Origin: a virus
Direction: 5' to 3' (one strand)
DNA: 49,153 nucleotides
Virus record (IMG/VR): IMGVR_UViG_3300048592_001393
Location: 1-49,153 of that record
Shown: piece after piece, positions 38,548 through 45,984 of the stretch
Position numbering within the stretch: position 1 is the first letter of the stretch
Layout of the letters: every line of letters starts with the position of its first letter
Program-made: the position numbers and the translations under genes
Notes under the pieces: model-generated
Databases searched by the model: none
The model's input: the letters and a program-made list of their open reading frames with translations, nothing else
Told to the model about the DNA's origin: nothing

Positions 38548-40413
38548 TTAAACGATCGTCGTATTGATTTCGATGCGACCTGAATCGAACCGTGCGATTT
38601 CATCCGCTTCGATCGGGATATTGTCGTCCAGCGTGGGGTTCGCAGCGGTCCCAATTCGGATCGTGACACCAGTGATCCCTGCGACCGATCCGAACGAGCC
38701 GATCAGGTAAGGGAACACGATCACGCTGTCGCCCATGGTGAGCGATTCGCCATATCCCAGGATCGCTGCGCGTACCAGTGCGACGCCATTCTGGGGAAAC
38801 GCTGTCGTGACCAATAGGTCAACCTCGACATAAATGTCGATTTCCGACGCAAGGTCGAACGCCACTGGCTGGGTGAACCCGTCGTCGTCGATCACGTTCA
38901 CCGTCTGGGATCCGTAAAAGCCGATCCCTGCAGCGACCGAGTCGAACAGAGTTTCGCCTATGTCCTGGTTCGATCCCCCGAGGACGACCGCGCGGACTGA
39001 TTTCCCAGGAACCCCGTCCCCGTCCGTGACCAGCGTGCGATTGGAGTAAACGACTGCATCTTCCACGTCCTCAACCTGCAGCAATGCAGCCTTGATCGCG
39101 TTTTTAGTCGCGCGACCAGTCGAACCGATTTCCTCTTTCCGACGCAGTTTGAATTCTGCGGTCGTTTCGATTTCCCGACCGACTTCCGCGTCCGTTGGGT
39201 TTGTCACTTCGTCCCAGCCAGACACCGTGGTTTCGATCACTGTCAGCGATCCCGCCGGCGCTTGAACTTCCCCCGCTTCGACGGCTGTCGCAGTCCCGTC
39301 CCCGTAGGGGGACAGCCCTTCCTGTTCCTCGGTGATCGCGGGAACGAGTTCCCCAACGTCCTCACCGACCTGATCGACTTCCACCGTGAAACCGGTATTC
39401 GCAGCCTGAATATCCGAAACGTCGATTTCCTCGACTATGCTGAACGCGACTTCGTTTGTATTTTCGACCGCAGCTGAATCAACGATCAGCGTTTCCGCAG
39501 CCAGCGCAGCCTGCAGAGCGGTCGCCACGGCACCAGCGGTCGCACCGGTCGAAATAGCGACTTCGATCTGAGTGTCCTGCGCCAGCGCACCTGCGGGCAC
39601 GACACCAGCTCCCGACACGTTAAACCAGACGCCGGCCGTAAGGTTATTCCCATAGGCAAATATGAAGTATTTGTTATTCAGCGATCCCGCCACGTCCGCG
39701 ACCGTGGTCACGCGATACTTGGTTTGCGCTGCGAGTGTGTTCGCTCCGATTTCAAGCAGGGGCTGCGCTGACTCTGCGTTATCCCCGACAAACTCAATAT
39801 CGAAAGCCAGCGCCGATCCCGCTTCGACCGTCGAATCAGTCACTGTCACTTCGTCGATGCCGACAAGCAGTTCCAGCGCAGCTTTCAAGGTCGCTGCATC
39901 GACAGTCGCTCCCGTTATGCTCCCCGTTGCATCCCCATCATATACAAGGGTAAACGCGCCTGAACTTGGAATGCTTGCGAAAGAAATTCGCTGCACTGAG
40001 TTCTGGCCAGCGCCAATCGTAATTTCGGCGTCCGTTGCGAACCTTGCTTCGGCGTTTCCTTCGACTGAAATGAATGATCCCGCTGGAATGATCGTCGCCA
40101 GAGTTCCGAACGCTCTGACAGCGACCTTGCTATACGTCGCTCCGAGCCGGGTAAGGTTCGCAAATTTTGCGACTTCGTCGAATTGAACCCCTTCCGCGTA
40201 ATCGGGATAACGCTGCAGGTATATTTGCTGCAGGAGTTCCCAGAATAATGATTCGCGTTCCGAGAAAATCCCGATGAATTGTCCGATCGGTCTGCGCGCA
40301 TCGACATCGACACCAGCTCCATAGGTCCCCCTAAAGTCGTTTTCGAGTTCATCTTTCACGTCCGCGAGTCGCTTGATTTTCAGTCCCTGCGAAGTAAGTC
40401 CATACGTAGGCAT
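38548..40413 (-). CDS. Baseplate J-like protein with large insertion, 621 aa
   Basis: The J protein forms the wedge ring of the baseplate. The N-terminus (YGLTSQGLKIKRLADVKDEL, then FSERESLFWELLQQIYLQRY) matches the start of J, and the J core is recognised from about residue 380 (EIETTAEFKLRRKEEIGSTG; ALLQVEDVEDAVVYSNRTLV). Between them lies a beta-rich insert of about 250 residues (105-370) with SSGAFTLVYDGDATGSITGA and YGNNLTAGVWFNVSGAG segments. The total length is well above typical J proteins. The insert may be an Ig-like or carbohydrate-binding module. Confidence 0.8.
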   Translation of the reverse strand: MPTYGLTSQGLKIKRLADVKDELENDFRGTYGAGVDVDARRPIGQFIGIFSERESLFWELLQQIYLQRYPDYAEGVQFDEVAKFANLTRLGATYSKVAVRAFGTLATIIPAGSFISVEGNAEARFATDAEITIGAGQNSVQRISFASIPSSGAFTLVYDGDATGSITGATVDAATLKAALELLVGIDEVTVTDSTVEAGSALAFDIEFVGDNAESAQPLLEIGANTLAAQTKYRVTTVADVAGSLNNKYFIFAYGNNLTAGVWFNVSGAGVVPAGALAQDTQIEVAISTGATAGAVATALQAALAAETLIVDSAAVENTNEVAFSIVEEIDVSDIQAANTGFTVEVDQVGEDVGELVPAITEEQEGLSPYGDGTATAVEAGEVQAPAGSLTVIETTVSGWDEVTNPTDAEVGREIETTAEFKLRRKEEIGSTGRATKNAIKAALLQVEDVEDAVVYSNRTLVTDGDGVPGKSVRAVVLGGSNQDIGETLFDSVAAGIGFYGSQTVNVIDDDGFTQPVAFDLASEIDIYVEVDLLVTTAFPQNGVALVRAAILGYGESLTMGDSVIVFPYLIGSFGSVAGITGVTIRIGTAANPTLDDNIPIEADEIARFDSGRIEINTTIV

Positions 40414-40416
40414 CTT

Positions 40417-40809
40417 TTATGCTCCCGAAATCTGATTTTCAGATACGTCACCCGTTGGAACCAGCTGTTCGTTAAAAGTCAGGATCCCCGAAGCGGTTCG
40501 CGCTTCAAAATTTACAGTCAATTCGCGCGTCACAGAATCAAGCGTAGTTTCGAATCGAATTATGGAGATAATTCCAGGGACTTTTTTCAGCTCGTTTATG
40601 AATATGGAATTCACCCTCTGAACGTCGGACTGTTTTTCGAATATTTCTTCGAAGTATGGGAGCCCCTGAGTTGTGTCTAAAAACCACTCGCCAGCGACAG
40701 ACTGCAAATTGCATTTGCAAATTTGCTTTATTTCATCGACTCCGTCCGCCATAACCCAGTTGTTATTTTCAAACGCTAGATCGCCTGTATCGTCCAGTAG
40801 GAAATTCAC
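40417..40809 (-). CDS. Baseplate gp25/gpW-like protein, 130 aa
   Basis: The protein starts MNFLLDDTGDLAFENNNWVM, then CNLQSVAGEWFLDTTQGLPY with the GEWFLD phrase of the gpW/gp25 group (DUF2634-type), and a C-terminal segment of the same kind. The gp25-like protein joins the sheath end to the baseplate wedge. It lies in front of the J gene, the standard order. Confidence 0.75.
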   Translation of the reverse strand: MNFLLDDTGDLAFENNNWVMADGVDEIKQICKCNLQSVAGEWFLDTTQGLPYFEEIFEKQSDVQRVNSIFINELKKVPGIISIIRFETTLDSVTRELTVNFEARTASGILTFNEQLVPTGDVSENQISGA

Positions 40810-41342
40810 TGTAAAGCCCTCCCTGCATCGGTTAAAGGCGACGGCGTCGGTGCTACTGAATTCGTTCCGGTCGTCGTCACTGTCAGTAGTAAAAAAGCTT
40901 CCCTCAGTTTTACCGGAAACTGGGACTGATTCGCAGCTGAAACAGGCGTGAGCCCGACGATTTCGAGGAACTTCGCTTTCGCCAGCGCAACACTCGCAGG
41001 ATCGACGACGCAGGATGCGACGACGCTGAACTTTGTCGCAGGTGTGTCGGTCCCTATGAATGAGTTTATGGGAACAACGTAGGTCGATGCCAGGATCGCA
41101 GATTCAAAAGCGTTCGCCAGCGTCGCGGGTGTGTTATCGGTGAGCGCGGATTGGAATGTCGATTTTGCAAAAGTGAAGGTCAAGGCCGGCGTTGCCGGGG
41201 CTTTGAACAAACCGTTCGTCGTCAATAGATTCGTGACCAGGCTATCGACCTTGTTCGCAAGGTTTGCTTTCCAGCTGGTGTCAGCCACGTTTGGAACAGT
41301 AGCCCAGGCGGTTTGCCAGGCTGCAGCGTTTGCTAGAACCAT
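40806..41342 (-). CDS. Unknown tail/baseplate-associated protein, 178 aa
   Basis: The ATG at 41342 has GGGGAGCGCGAACG. The product is neutral and rich in Ala and Thr (ANAAAWQTAWATVPNVADTS; ALTFTFAKSTFQSALTDNTP). It overlaps the gp25-like gene by 4 bases and is the first gene of the leftward baseplate/fibre operon. No family is recognised. Confidence 0.55.
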   Translation of the reverse strand: MVLANAAAWQTAWATVPNVADTSWKANLANKVDSLVTNLLTTNGLFKAPATPALTFTFAKSTFQSALTDNTPATLANAFESAILASTYVVPINSFIGTDTPATKFSVVASCVVDPASVALAKAKFLEIVGLTPVSAANQSQFPVKLREAFLLLTVTTTGTNSVAPTPSPLTDAGRALQ

Positions 41343-41507
41343 CGTTCGCGCTCCCCGAATTTTCGTCAAGCTTGCACCATTCGCATGGAAAGTTCGAGAG
41401 TGAGTTAGCCGCGCGGACTCGAGTTTTCCGCCTCGATGCCTCGCCTCGTTAGAGCTCGCCCGCGGCGAGGCTGAATCGGTGCCGATCAAACGAAGCGATC
41501 ATTTTGC

Positions 41508-41537
41508 ATAATGGCTTTGTATTGCATGTTTCGTCAA
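41508..41537 (-). promoter_or_regulatory. Candidate promoter of the baseplate/fibre operon
   Basis: Minus-strand TTGACG (41537-41532) and CATTAT (41513-41508) are 18 bases apart. It lies between a terminator (41618-41649) and the first gene, so a promoter is needed here. The box overlaps the palindrome at 41533-41543. Confidence 0.45.
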
Positions 41538-41543
41538 GTTGAC
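41533..41543. promoter_or_regulatory. Palindrome GTCAAGTTGAC over the -35 box
   Basis: Perfect halves with one central base, sharing the pattern of 916-926. A dimeric regulator could occlude the -35 element here. Confidence 0.3.
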
Positions 41544-41617
41544 TAGGGTGTGAAATCGAAGCGGCCGTCTAAAAACATAGCTTCGTTTTATGGTGCCATG
41601 GAAGGTGATCGGTGCAT

Positions 41618-41649
41618 AAAAAAGAGCCCCGGAATTCTGTTCCCGGGGC
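41618..41649 (-). terminator. Terminator between the small-gene block and the baseplate operon
   Basis: GCCCCGGAA (41626-41634) pairs with TTCCCGGGGC (41640-41649) with one bulged C. Read leftward it is followed by TCTTTTTT (ending 41618). Confidence 0.8.
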
Positions 41650-41802
41650 CCCGCTTACGACCAACTGTCCTCGAAAAACTGAGCGCGTCGCCCGTTATGG
41701 CATAGCATGATTTTATCATGCAGCGCCTTGGAAGTCAGACGCAGCGGGCAAAAGAAAAAAACCGGAAACGTGTGCGCGTCCCGGTCCCCCTTGCTTTTCC
41801 CT

Positions 41803-42108
41803 CTAGCTCACCGCCAGATTTTCGCTTTTCTGATTTTCTGATTTTGACACACTGGCCAGGCATTGGGAACAGTTCGGGATCAGCGCGTCGAAAAAAAGGT
41901 CGAGCGCTTCGACGACAGAATCATTCAAACCGTTCGGATCACCGTCCGCTGCAGCTTCGGCTTTGAGTCGCTCGAAAATTTCGTCCTTATACTTGCGGAC
42001 GGTGGGGATTACGATTGCCTGCAGTTTTTCGGCAAGCGCTTCAATTCCACCGTTGCGGATTTGTTCGACGATGAATCGCACAACAAGACCTAAGAGCCAT
42101 TCTTTCAT
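41803..42108 (-). CDS. Unknown helical protein, 101 aa
   Basis: The ATG at 42108 has AGGGG upstream. The N-terminus is a hydrophobic helix (MKEWLLGLVVRFIVEQIRNG), then charged helices (KYKDEIFERLKAEAAADGD). It is the last gene before the terminator at 41618-41649. A membrane-associated role is possible. Confidence 0.5.
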   Translation of the reverse strand: MKEWLLGLVVRFIVEQIRNGGIEALAEKLQAIVIPTVRKYKDEIFERLKAEAAADGDPNGLNDSVVEALDLFFDALIPNCSQCLASVSKSENQKSENLAVS

Positions 42109-42253
42109 GTTCAACCCCTATGCTATTGGATATCGCAACGGGATCAGCTTATCATGGAATTGCAGGTCGTGTGGGGGTTCGAGGAATTCCGCAGCCATGG
42201 CGGGAAGTGATCAAGGGGACGACTCCGAGTGTCAGCAAAAAGCTTTGTTCCGA

Positions 42254-42382
42254 TCACTTGCCCACACGTCCTGTCCATAGCTCGACAAGGTTCGCGCTGA
42301 TCGCCCAGAAACCCTTCAAAGCCCCAAGCAGAATTGCAGCGGGAAGCAAAATCAGATTGATGAAAGTCAAAAATAGTTTCAC
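42254..42382 (-). CDS. Very small membrane protein, 42 aa
   Basis: A GTG start (42382) begins MKLFLTFINLILLPAAILL, then GALKGFWAISANLVELW and a short basic end. Almost all of it is one long hydrophobic helix. It is too short for most annotation pipelines. The ribosome binding site is weak. It lies next to the 42397-42663 membrane protein. A holin-like or toxin-like role is possible. Confidence 0.4.
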   Translation of the reverse strand: MKLFLTFINLILLPAAILLGALKGFWAISANLVELWTGRVGK

Positions 42383-42396
42383 ATGAAACACTTTTT

Positions 42397-42663
42397 TCAC
42401 TTCACCCGCTGGCTGGACAGTTCGCACGTATCGGTTCCTCCGAACATGAAATCGCAGCGCTTGACCGCTTCCTGAAAGTCAGGGAACACGGCGCGTCCCT
42501 GGAGTTCCTTAAGGCATATTTCGACACAGAACGTCTTATCAAGCGGAAGGACATTCCGATCGTCGTCGCCAGTGCTGGTCACGTTCAGGAATATTCCGAC
42601 ACCTGCAAGCAATGCGTTCAAAAATAGAAATCCCGCTGCATACCCGACCAGCTTTTGTTTCAT
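42397..42663 (-). CDS. Membrane-anchored Cys-containing protein, 88 aa
   Basis: An N-terminal membrane helix (YAAGFLFLNALLAGVGIFLN) with the rest outside the membrane and four cysteines (FCVEIC; RCDFMFGGTDTC). It resembles small inner-membrane proteins of phage lysis or exclusion systems. It overlaps the next upstream gene by 4 bases. No named family; spanin-like or exclusion roles are only possible. Confidence 0.5.
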   Translation of the reverse strand: MKQKLVGYAAGFLFLNALLAGVGIFLNVTSTGDDDRNVLPLDKTFCVEICLKELQGRAVFPDFQEAVKRCDFMFGGTDTCELSSQRVK

Positions 42664-43079
42664 TCAGGCTTTCCCCCGTTCCAGTTCACATGGTTCCAGA
42701 ACCTTCGGTTAAAAGGACCGCAGTTCTTATTCCGCTGAATCAGTCCCCTGATTTCTTTCAGGCTATATTGGATACAGTGAGCGGGTTTGTAAAGGTCCCT
42801 GAATTCATCGACCGTCAAGGCGTATTCGATTACCATGTCGTCCTTTATTCCGCGCTGGATCACCTTGTCACGATCAAGCAGAACCCAGGCGTGCGCGAAA
42901 ACCTCGCTGTCCATAGGCATGGTAAGCAGACCGTGGACGATTCGGATTCGGCTGAGCATGCCATGAGCTGGAAACCTTGCGACCAGTTTCATCGCAATTT
43001 CAACTGCGTCGTCGAAACAGCGGTTCGTCGGGTATATCACACCCGGAACCCGATCGGTCCTGGCCGCGTTAAAGTACAT
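42660..43079 (-). CDS. Transglutaminase-like protein with Cys-His-Asp triad, 139 aa
   Basis: TNRCFDDAVEIAMKLV (Cys21) followed by RIRIVHG and then FAHAWVLLD (His63, Asp69) fits the Cys-His-Asp order of a small papain/transglutaminase-like family (N-C-F-x-NAL ... HAWxxxD). Such enzymes process peptides, cross-link or deamidate. There is no signal peptide. It lies beside the membrane protein 42397-42663 by a 4-base overlap. The fold is a motif-level guess, so activity is uncertain. Confidence 0.5.
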   Translation of the reverse strand: MYFNAARTDRVPGVIYPTNRCFDDAVEIAMKLVARFPAHGMLSRIRIVHGLLTMPMDSEVFAHAWVLLDRDKVIQRGIKDDMVIEYALTVDEFRDLYKPAHCIQYSLKEIRGLIQRNKNCGPFNRRFWNHVNWNGGKPE

Positions 43080-43082
43080 CGC

Positions 43083-43373
43083 TTATCCTTTCCTATATGA
43101 TCCGCATGGCTTTCCCGCTTTCAATTCTTCGCCTGGAGCAATGATCAGAATTCCAAACGGATCGCTTTCGATATCACGGGGATCGCGCTCGGCCCCTGTG
43201 TATGGGTTCCGCGTGAGCACTTTCCTTTCTATAGTGTCTGCATGAATTTTTCCATGGTCGGTTTGCTGATCCGTTTTCCAAGTTCGAAAGCTCCCGTCCA
43301 GTGGTTCGATTACCTTCCCCCCGATCACCACGCGCGCTTTACCAGGATCATAGGTCTTAGGCTTGTCGCTCAT
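43083..43373 (-). CDS. Unknown protein, 96 aa
   Basis: The ATG at 43373 has AAAGGAGCGCACGAC, a strong ribosome binding site. The product has no recognised domain (YDPGKARVVIGGKVIEPLDG; HADTIERKVLTRNPYTGAER). It sits beside the transglutaminase-like gene. Confidence 0.55.
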   Translation of the reverse strand: MSDKPKTYDPGKARVVIGGKVIEPLDGSFRTWKTDQQTDHGKIHADTIERKVLTRNPYTGAERDPRDIESDPFGILIIAPGEELKAGKPCGSYRKG

Positions 43374-43441
43374 GTCGTGCGCTCCTTTCGCTTTTAGGAA
43401 ATTTACGGGCTGGAATTCTCTAATCATCATAACCATAAACT

Positions 43442-43765
43442 TTACTCGACAGCCACGGGTTCAACCTCATGCCAGATTCGACGCTGCACTGCGACTATGA
43501 TTTCCTCATGGGTTTGATCCCTGATCATTCGATAGTGAAATTCCTGAGCGACACGCCTGCAAATGTCGATGCACTGATCGCGGTAAACCTCGGGGACGAA
43601 GGAAAGCCATATTGAAAAGTCCAGCTGGCATGGGTTTGCGCTCACATTCCAGCCTATGAATTCGGAACCGTTCATGATCGGAACACCGAACCCGATCAGC
43701 TTGCGCATTTGCATGTCGGAAAAGGCGATCGTCCCCCATGGGTTCAGAAATTGAATTCGCTGCAT
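43442..43765 (-). CDS. Unknown protein, 107 aa
   Basis: It begins MQRIQFLNPWGTIAFSDMQM with a compact alpha/beta pattern and then NPCQLDFSIWLSFVPEVYRD. RBS GGAGCTAACTC. No family is recognised. Confidence 0.5.
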   Translation of the reverse strand: MQRIQFLNPWGTIAFSDMQMRKLIGFGVPIMNGSEFIGWNVSANPCQLDFSIWLSFVPEVYRDQCIDICRRVAQEFHYRMIRDQTHEEIIVAVQRRIWHEVEPVAVE

Positions 43766-43768
43766 GAG

Positions 43769-44026
43769 TTAGCTCCATTTCTTTTTCGATCGAATCAGCA
43801 TTTCGATTTCATCTCCGAACCATGCTTTCGACTGGACGTTCAGTTCAGCATGCTGGACCGCAGCTTCGGCAATGTCCAGCAAGGCTGACAGCGATTCGAA
43901 TACGTCCTGAATACCTTCGTCCGTGACCGCTTCGACTGCTTTCAATTCGCTATCGCGCATGGCAGAGCACTGAACCCCCCTAAGATGCGCGATTGTCTGC
44001 AAGGCTGCTTTCGTTCGCGCATTCAT
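43769..44026 (-). CDS. Unknown helical protein, 85 aa
   Basis: Helical (ALQTIAHLRGVQCSAM; DVFESLSALLDIAEAAVQHA). It is one of the small-gene block and overlaps the next gene by 4 bases. Confidence 0.5.
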   Translation of the reverse strand: MNARTKAALQTIAHLRGVQCSAMRDSELKAVEAVTDEGIQDVFESLSALLDIAEAAVQHAELNVQSKAWFGDEIEMLIRSKKKWS

Positions 44027-44238
44027 CCCGGTTCCTTGTTCTTATCGAAGAATTGCTGGTATTTCTGCAGCGCGATCAGGATATCGTGTTCCAGCTGCAT
44101 CAGTGCTTCCCTTTCGTCCCTGTCCTCGCGGTCCAGCGTGTTCATCTTTTTCCCGATTTCGTTCGCCAGCCAGCTGGTCGCCAGCGTTAAAAACCCATAG
44201 TGCTTTGGAACTTTCGGTCCCTGTTCATCGGTCTGCAT
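44023..44238 (-). CDS. Unknown helical protein, 71 aa
   Basis: Charged helical sequence (MNTLDREDRDEREALMQLEH, then ALQKYQQFFDKNKE). A coiled coil is likely. ATGA overlap with its downstream neighbour. Confidence 0.5.
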   Translation of the reverse strand: MQTDEQGPKVPKHYGFLTLATSWLANEIGKKMNTLDREDRDEREALMQLEHDILIALQKYQQFFDKNKEPG

Positions 44239-44416
44239 AGTCGCCTTTCCAGTCGTCGTGAGTTGTGCAGCAATCGACCGTGTCGCTCAAGCGCTTGTTC
44301 CTCGCGCGATAGCAGACGAAACCGATTCGTCTGGTATGGCCAGCGCATATAGGACGATCGCAGTCGGGATAATCGCAGAGGAACGACGCGCGCTCCCCGC
44401 AGTAGAAACAGTGCAT
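44225..44416 (-). CDS. Small zinc-finger protein, 63 aa
   Basis: A B-box/AN1-like cysteine-histidine pattern: MHCFYCGERASFLCDYPDCD, then RPICAGHT, with further Cys and His near the end (CCTTHDD). This predicts a zinc-bound fold for protein or nucleic-acid contact. Function unknown. Confidence 0.6.
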   Translation of the reverse strand: MHCFYCGERASFLCDYPDCDRPICAGHTRRIGFVCYRARNKRLSDTVDCCTTHDDWKGDYADR

Positions 44417-44709
44417 CAGTGTTTCCTTTCCTGGATTTCGCTCATTCGCGTTCCAGGCTGAACCTCGACCAGGCTTGGGAGCGGAAGCGTCCCGTCGTCC
44501 TTTTCCTTGTCCAGCGCGTTCAGGGGTTCGACCGTCTGCGACTGCAGGACACCGTCCCTATAGATTCGAGTGACCTTTATGTCCTGGTATGCAGCGTGGT
44601 CGCGCAGTCGCCTATACCGCTTCCAGACCAAACGGTAGCCGATCAGTCCAGTGATCAGGACACCGGAACAATACCCGGCTGCAAATGAGATTGGATTTAG
44701 TTCGATCAT
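44416..44709 (-). CDS. Membrane-anchored protein, 97 aa
   Basis: An N-terminal transmembrane helix (FAAGYCSGVLITGLIGYRLV) followed by a basic cytoplasmic segment (WKRYRRLRDHAA) and a soluble acidic tail. The start overlaps the zinc-finger gene. No family is recognised. Confidence 0.55.
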   Translation of the reverse strand: MIELNPISFAAGYCSGVLITGLIGYRLVWKRYRRLRDHAAYQDIKVTRIYRDGVLQSQTVEPLNALDKEKDDGTLPLPSLVEVQPGTRMSEIQERKH

Positions 44710-44811
44710 GAGGAATAAAACTCCCGCTAAAGGGCTGGGATTGCCCTTCCAGGAATTCTGATAACAGTTTTCGGATAATTTATCAGGCGGGAAATAACAG
44801 ACGGGACCAGC

Positions 44812-45588
44812 TCACTCGACTACCCGGAACACGAAAGCCTGTTTGGATCCAAAGTTCGTCTGGTAGGTCGTGACTCCATCGAACGCCAGGAAACACTTCA
44901 TTTCTGCGACGAAGCATCCCAGGTCTGAAAGTTTCTGGCTTTCCAGGATCCCCTGGCGCTTCACTAAAAGAACGACACCGCTGTCGCTCATGAACAGAGC
45001 CCTGTCGGGGAAAGCCTGAAAAGCGGTCCATGCTGATTCGCGGTTTCCAATATCACCGACCGCATTTTTCACGTCCTTCACCGAAGCAAAATTCCTCAAT
45101 AGCCCGGTGATTATGTCGTTCACGGTCAAACCGCATTCGGTTTTCAGTCCCTTTTTCCTTATCACCTTACCGACCTTGTCGCAGACCGCTTGCTTTTCCC
45201 TTTCCTGCGCTTCCATGGCTGCAGCTTCGTCCGCTTCGATCTGTTTCAGGTTTGCTGCGCGAACTTGTTCCTGCTTTATCTCTGCAGCTTGGTAAGCCTG
45301 GTCAAGCTTCACCAGAAACCCAGCATGCTTTTCGCCCATTTCTTTTGCTTTGGGATTGGAGCAATATTTCATGCGTTCGATTTCGACAACGGTGTACTTG
45401 GCACCCATCTTTTCGCGCATTCTGCGTAGTTCATCCAATGGCAAGCTGGACAGGTCCTTCGAATAGTTGTTCACCCATTCCTGTCCCCAATATTCTTCGG
45501 GATCCTTACAGTGATTACGACCATGGTCGAGGACGGTCGCACAGGCTTGCATGGCAAAAAATACCGATCCCAGCACGAAATACTTCAT
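44812..45588 (-). CDS. Lipoprotein with coiled coil, 258 aa
   Basis: The ATG at 45588 opens MKYFVLGSVFFAMQACATV, a lipoprotein signal with the lipobox MQAC. The mature part has a long helical, coiled-coil-like segment (AEIKQEQVRAANLKQIEADE), and the C-terminal region holds cysteines and a beta-rich part (FMSDSGVVLLVKRQGILESQ). The AGGGG upstream fits. An outer-membrane lipoprotein from a phage may block superinfection or alter host surface. Function is not known. Confidence 0.7.
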   Translation of the reverse strand: MKYFVLGSVFFAMQACATVLDHGRNHCKDPEEYWGQEWVNNYSKDLSSLPLDELRRMREKMGAKYTVVEIERMKYCSNPKAKEMGEKHAGFLVKLDQAYQAAEIKQEQVRAANLKQIEADEAAAMEAQEREKQAVCDKVGKVIRKKGLKTECGLTVNDIITGLLRNFASVKDVKNAVGDIGNRESAWTAFQAFPDRALFMSDSGVVLLVKRQGILESQKLSDLGCFVAEMKCFLAFDGVTTYQTNFGSKQAFVFRVVE

Positions 45589-45633
45589 AAATTTCAACCC
45601 CTGGAAAAGTTTGTATGCCAGGGTGTTTTCGGT

Positions 45634-45852
45634 TTATTTACTGTAAAGCCTGATTAAATTTTTCTTTAGAACGCAGGTTCTTGATATCACCAGACGAAGC
45701 TGATTCTGCTTGCTTATGTCGTCCTGTAATGTTTCAGGCGGGATGCTTAAAAAATCGCTTAGTTCCTTGCACAGTTCCTTCACTACTTCAATTTCTGCGT
45801 TCAGTGCTTTTAAATGATCAATTGTCGTAAACTTGTTCGTGCGATTGTCCAT
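45634..45852 (-). CDS. Unknown helical protein, 72 aa
   Basis: An all-helical charged protein (IDHLKALNAEIEVVKELCKE, then LSIPPETLQDDISKQ). The ATG at 45852 is used because GGAAAG precedes it; a TTG at 45885 is an alternative start. It lies between the lipoprotein and the winged-helix gene. Confidence 0.5.
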   Translation of the reverse strand: MDNRTNKFTTIDHLKALNAEIEVVKELCKELSDFLSIPPETLQDDISKQNQLRLVISRTCVLKKNLIRLYSK

Positions 45853-45984
45853 GCTTTCCAATTTTCCCCTTATTTCAGAGTTCAAAGGGGTGAAATAGCA
45901 CGATAGCAGGGGTTTGACAGGCTGGAAAAATCGGAAAAATTTCCGTCCATGGAAAAAGACCGATTTAAAGACGTGTGGTGTGGC

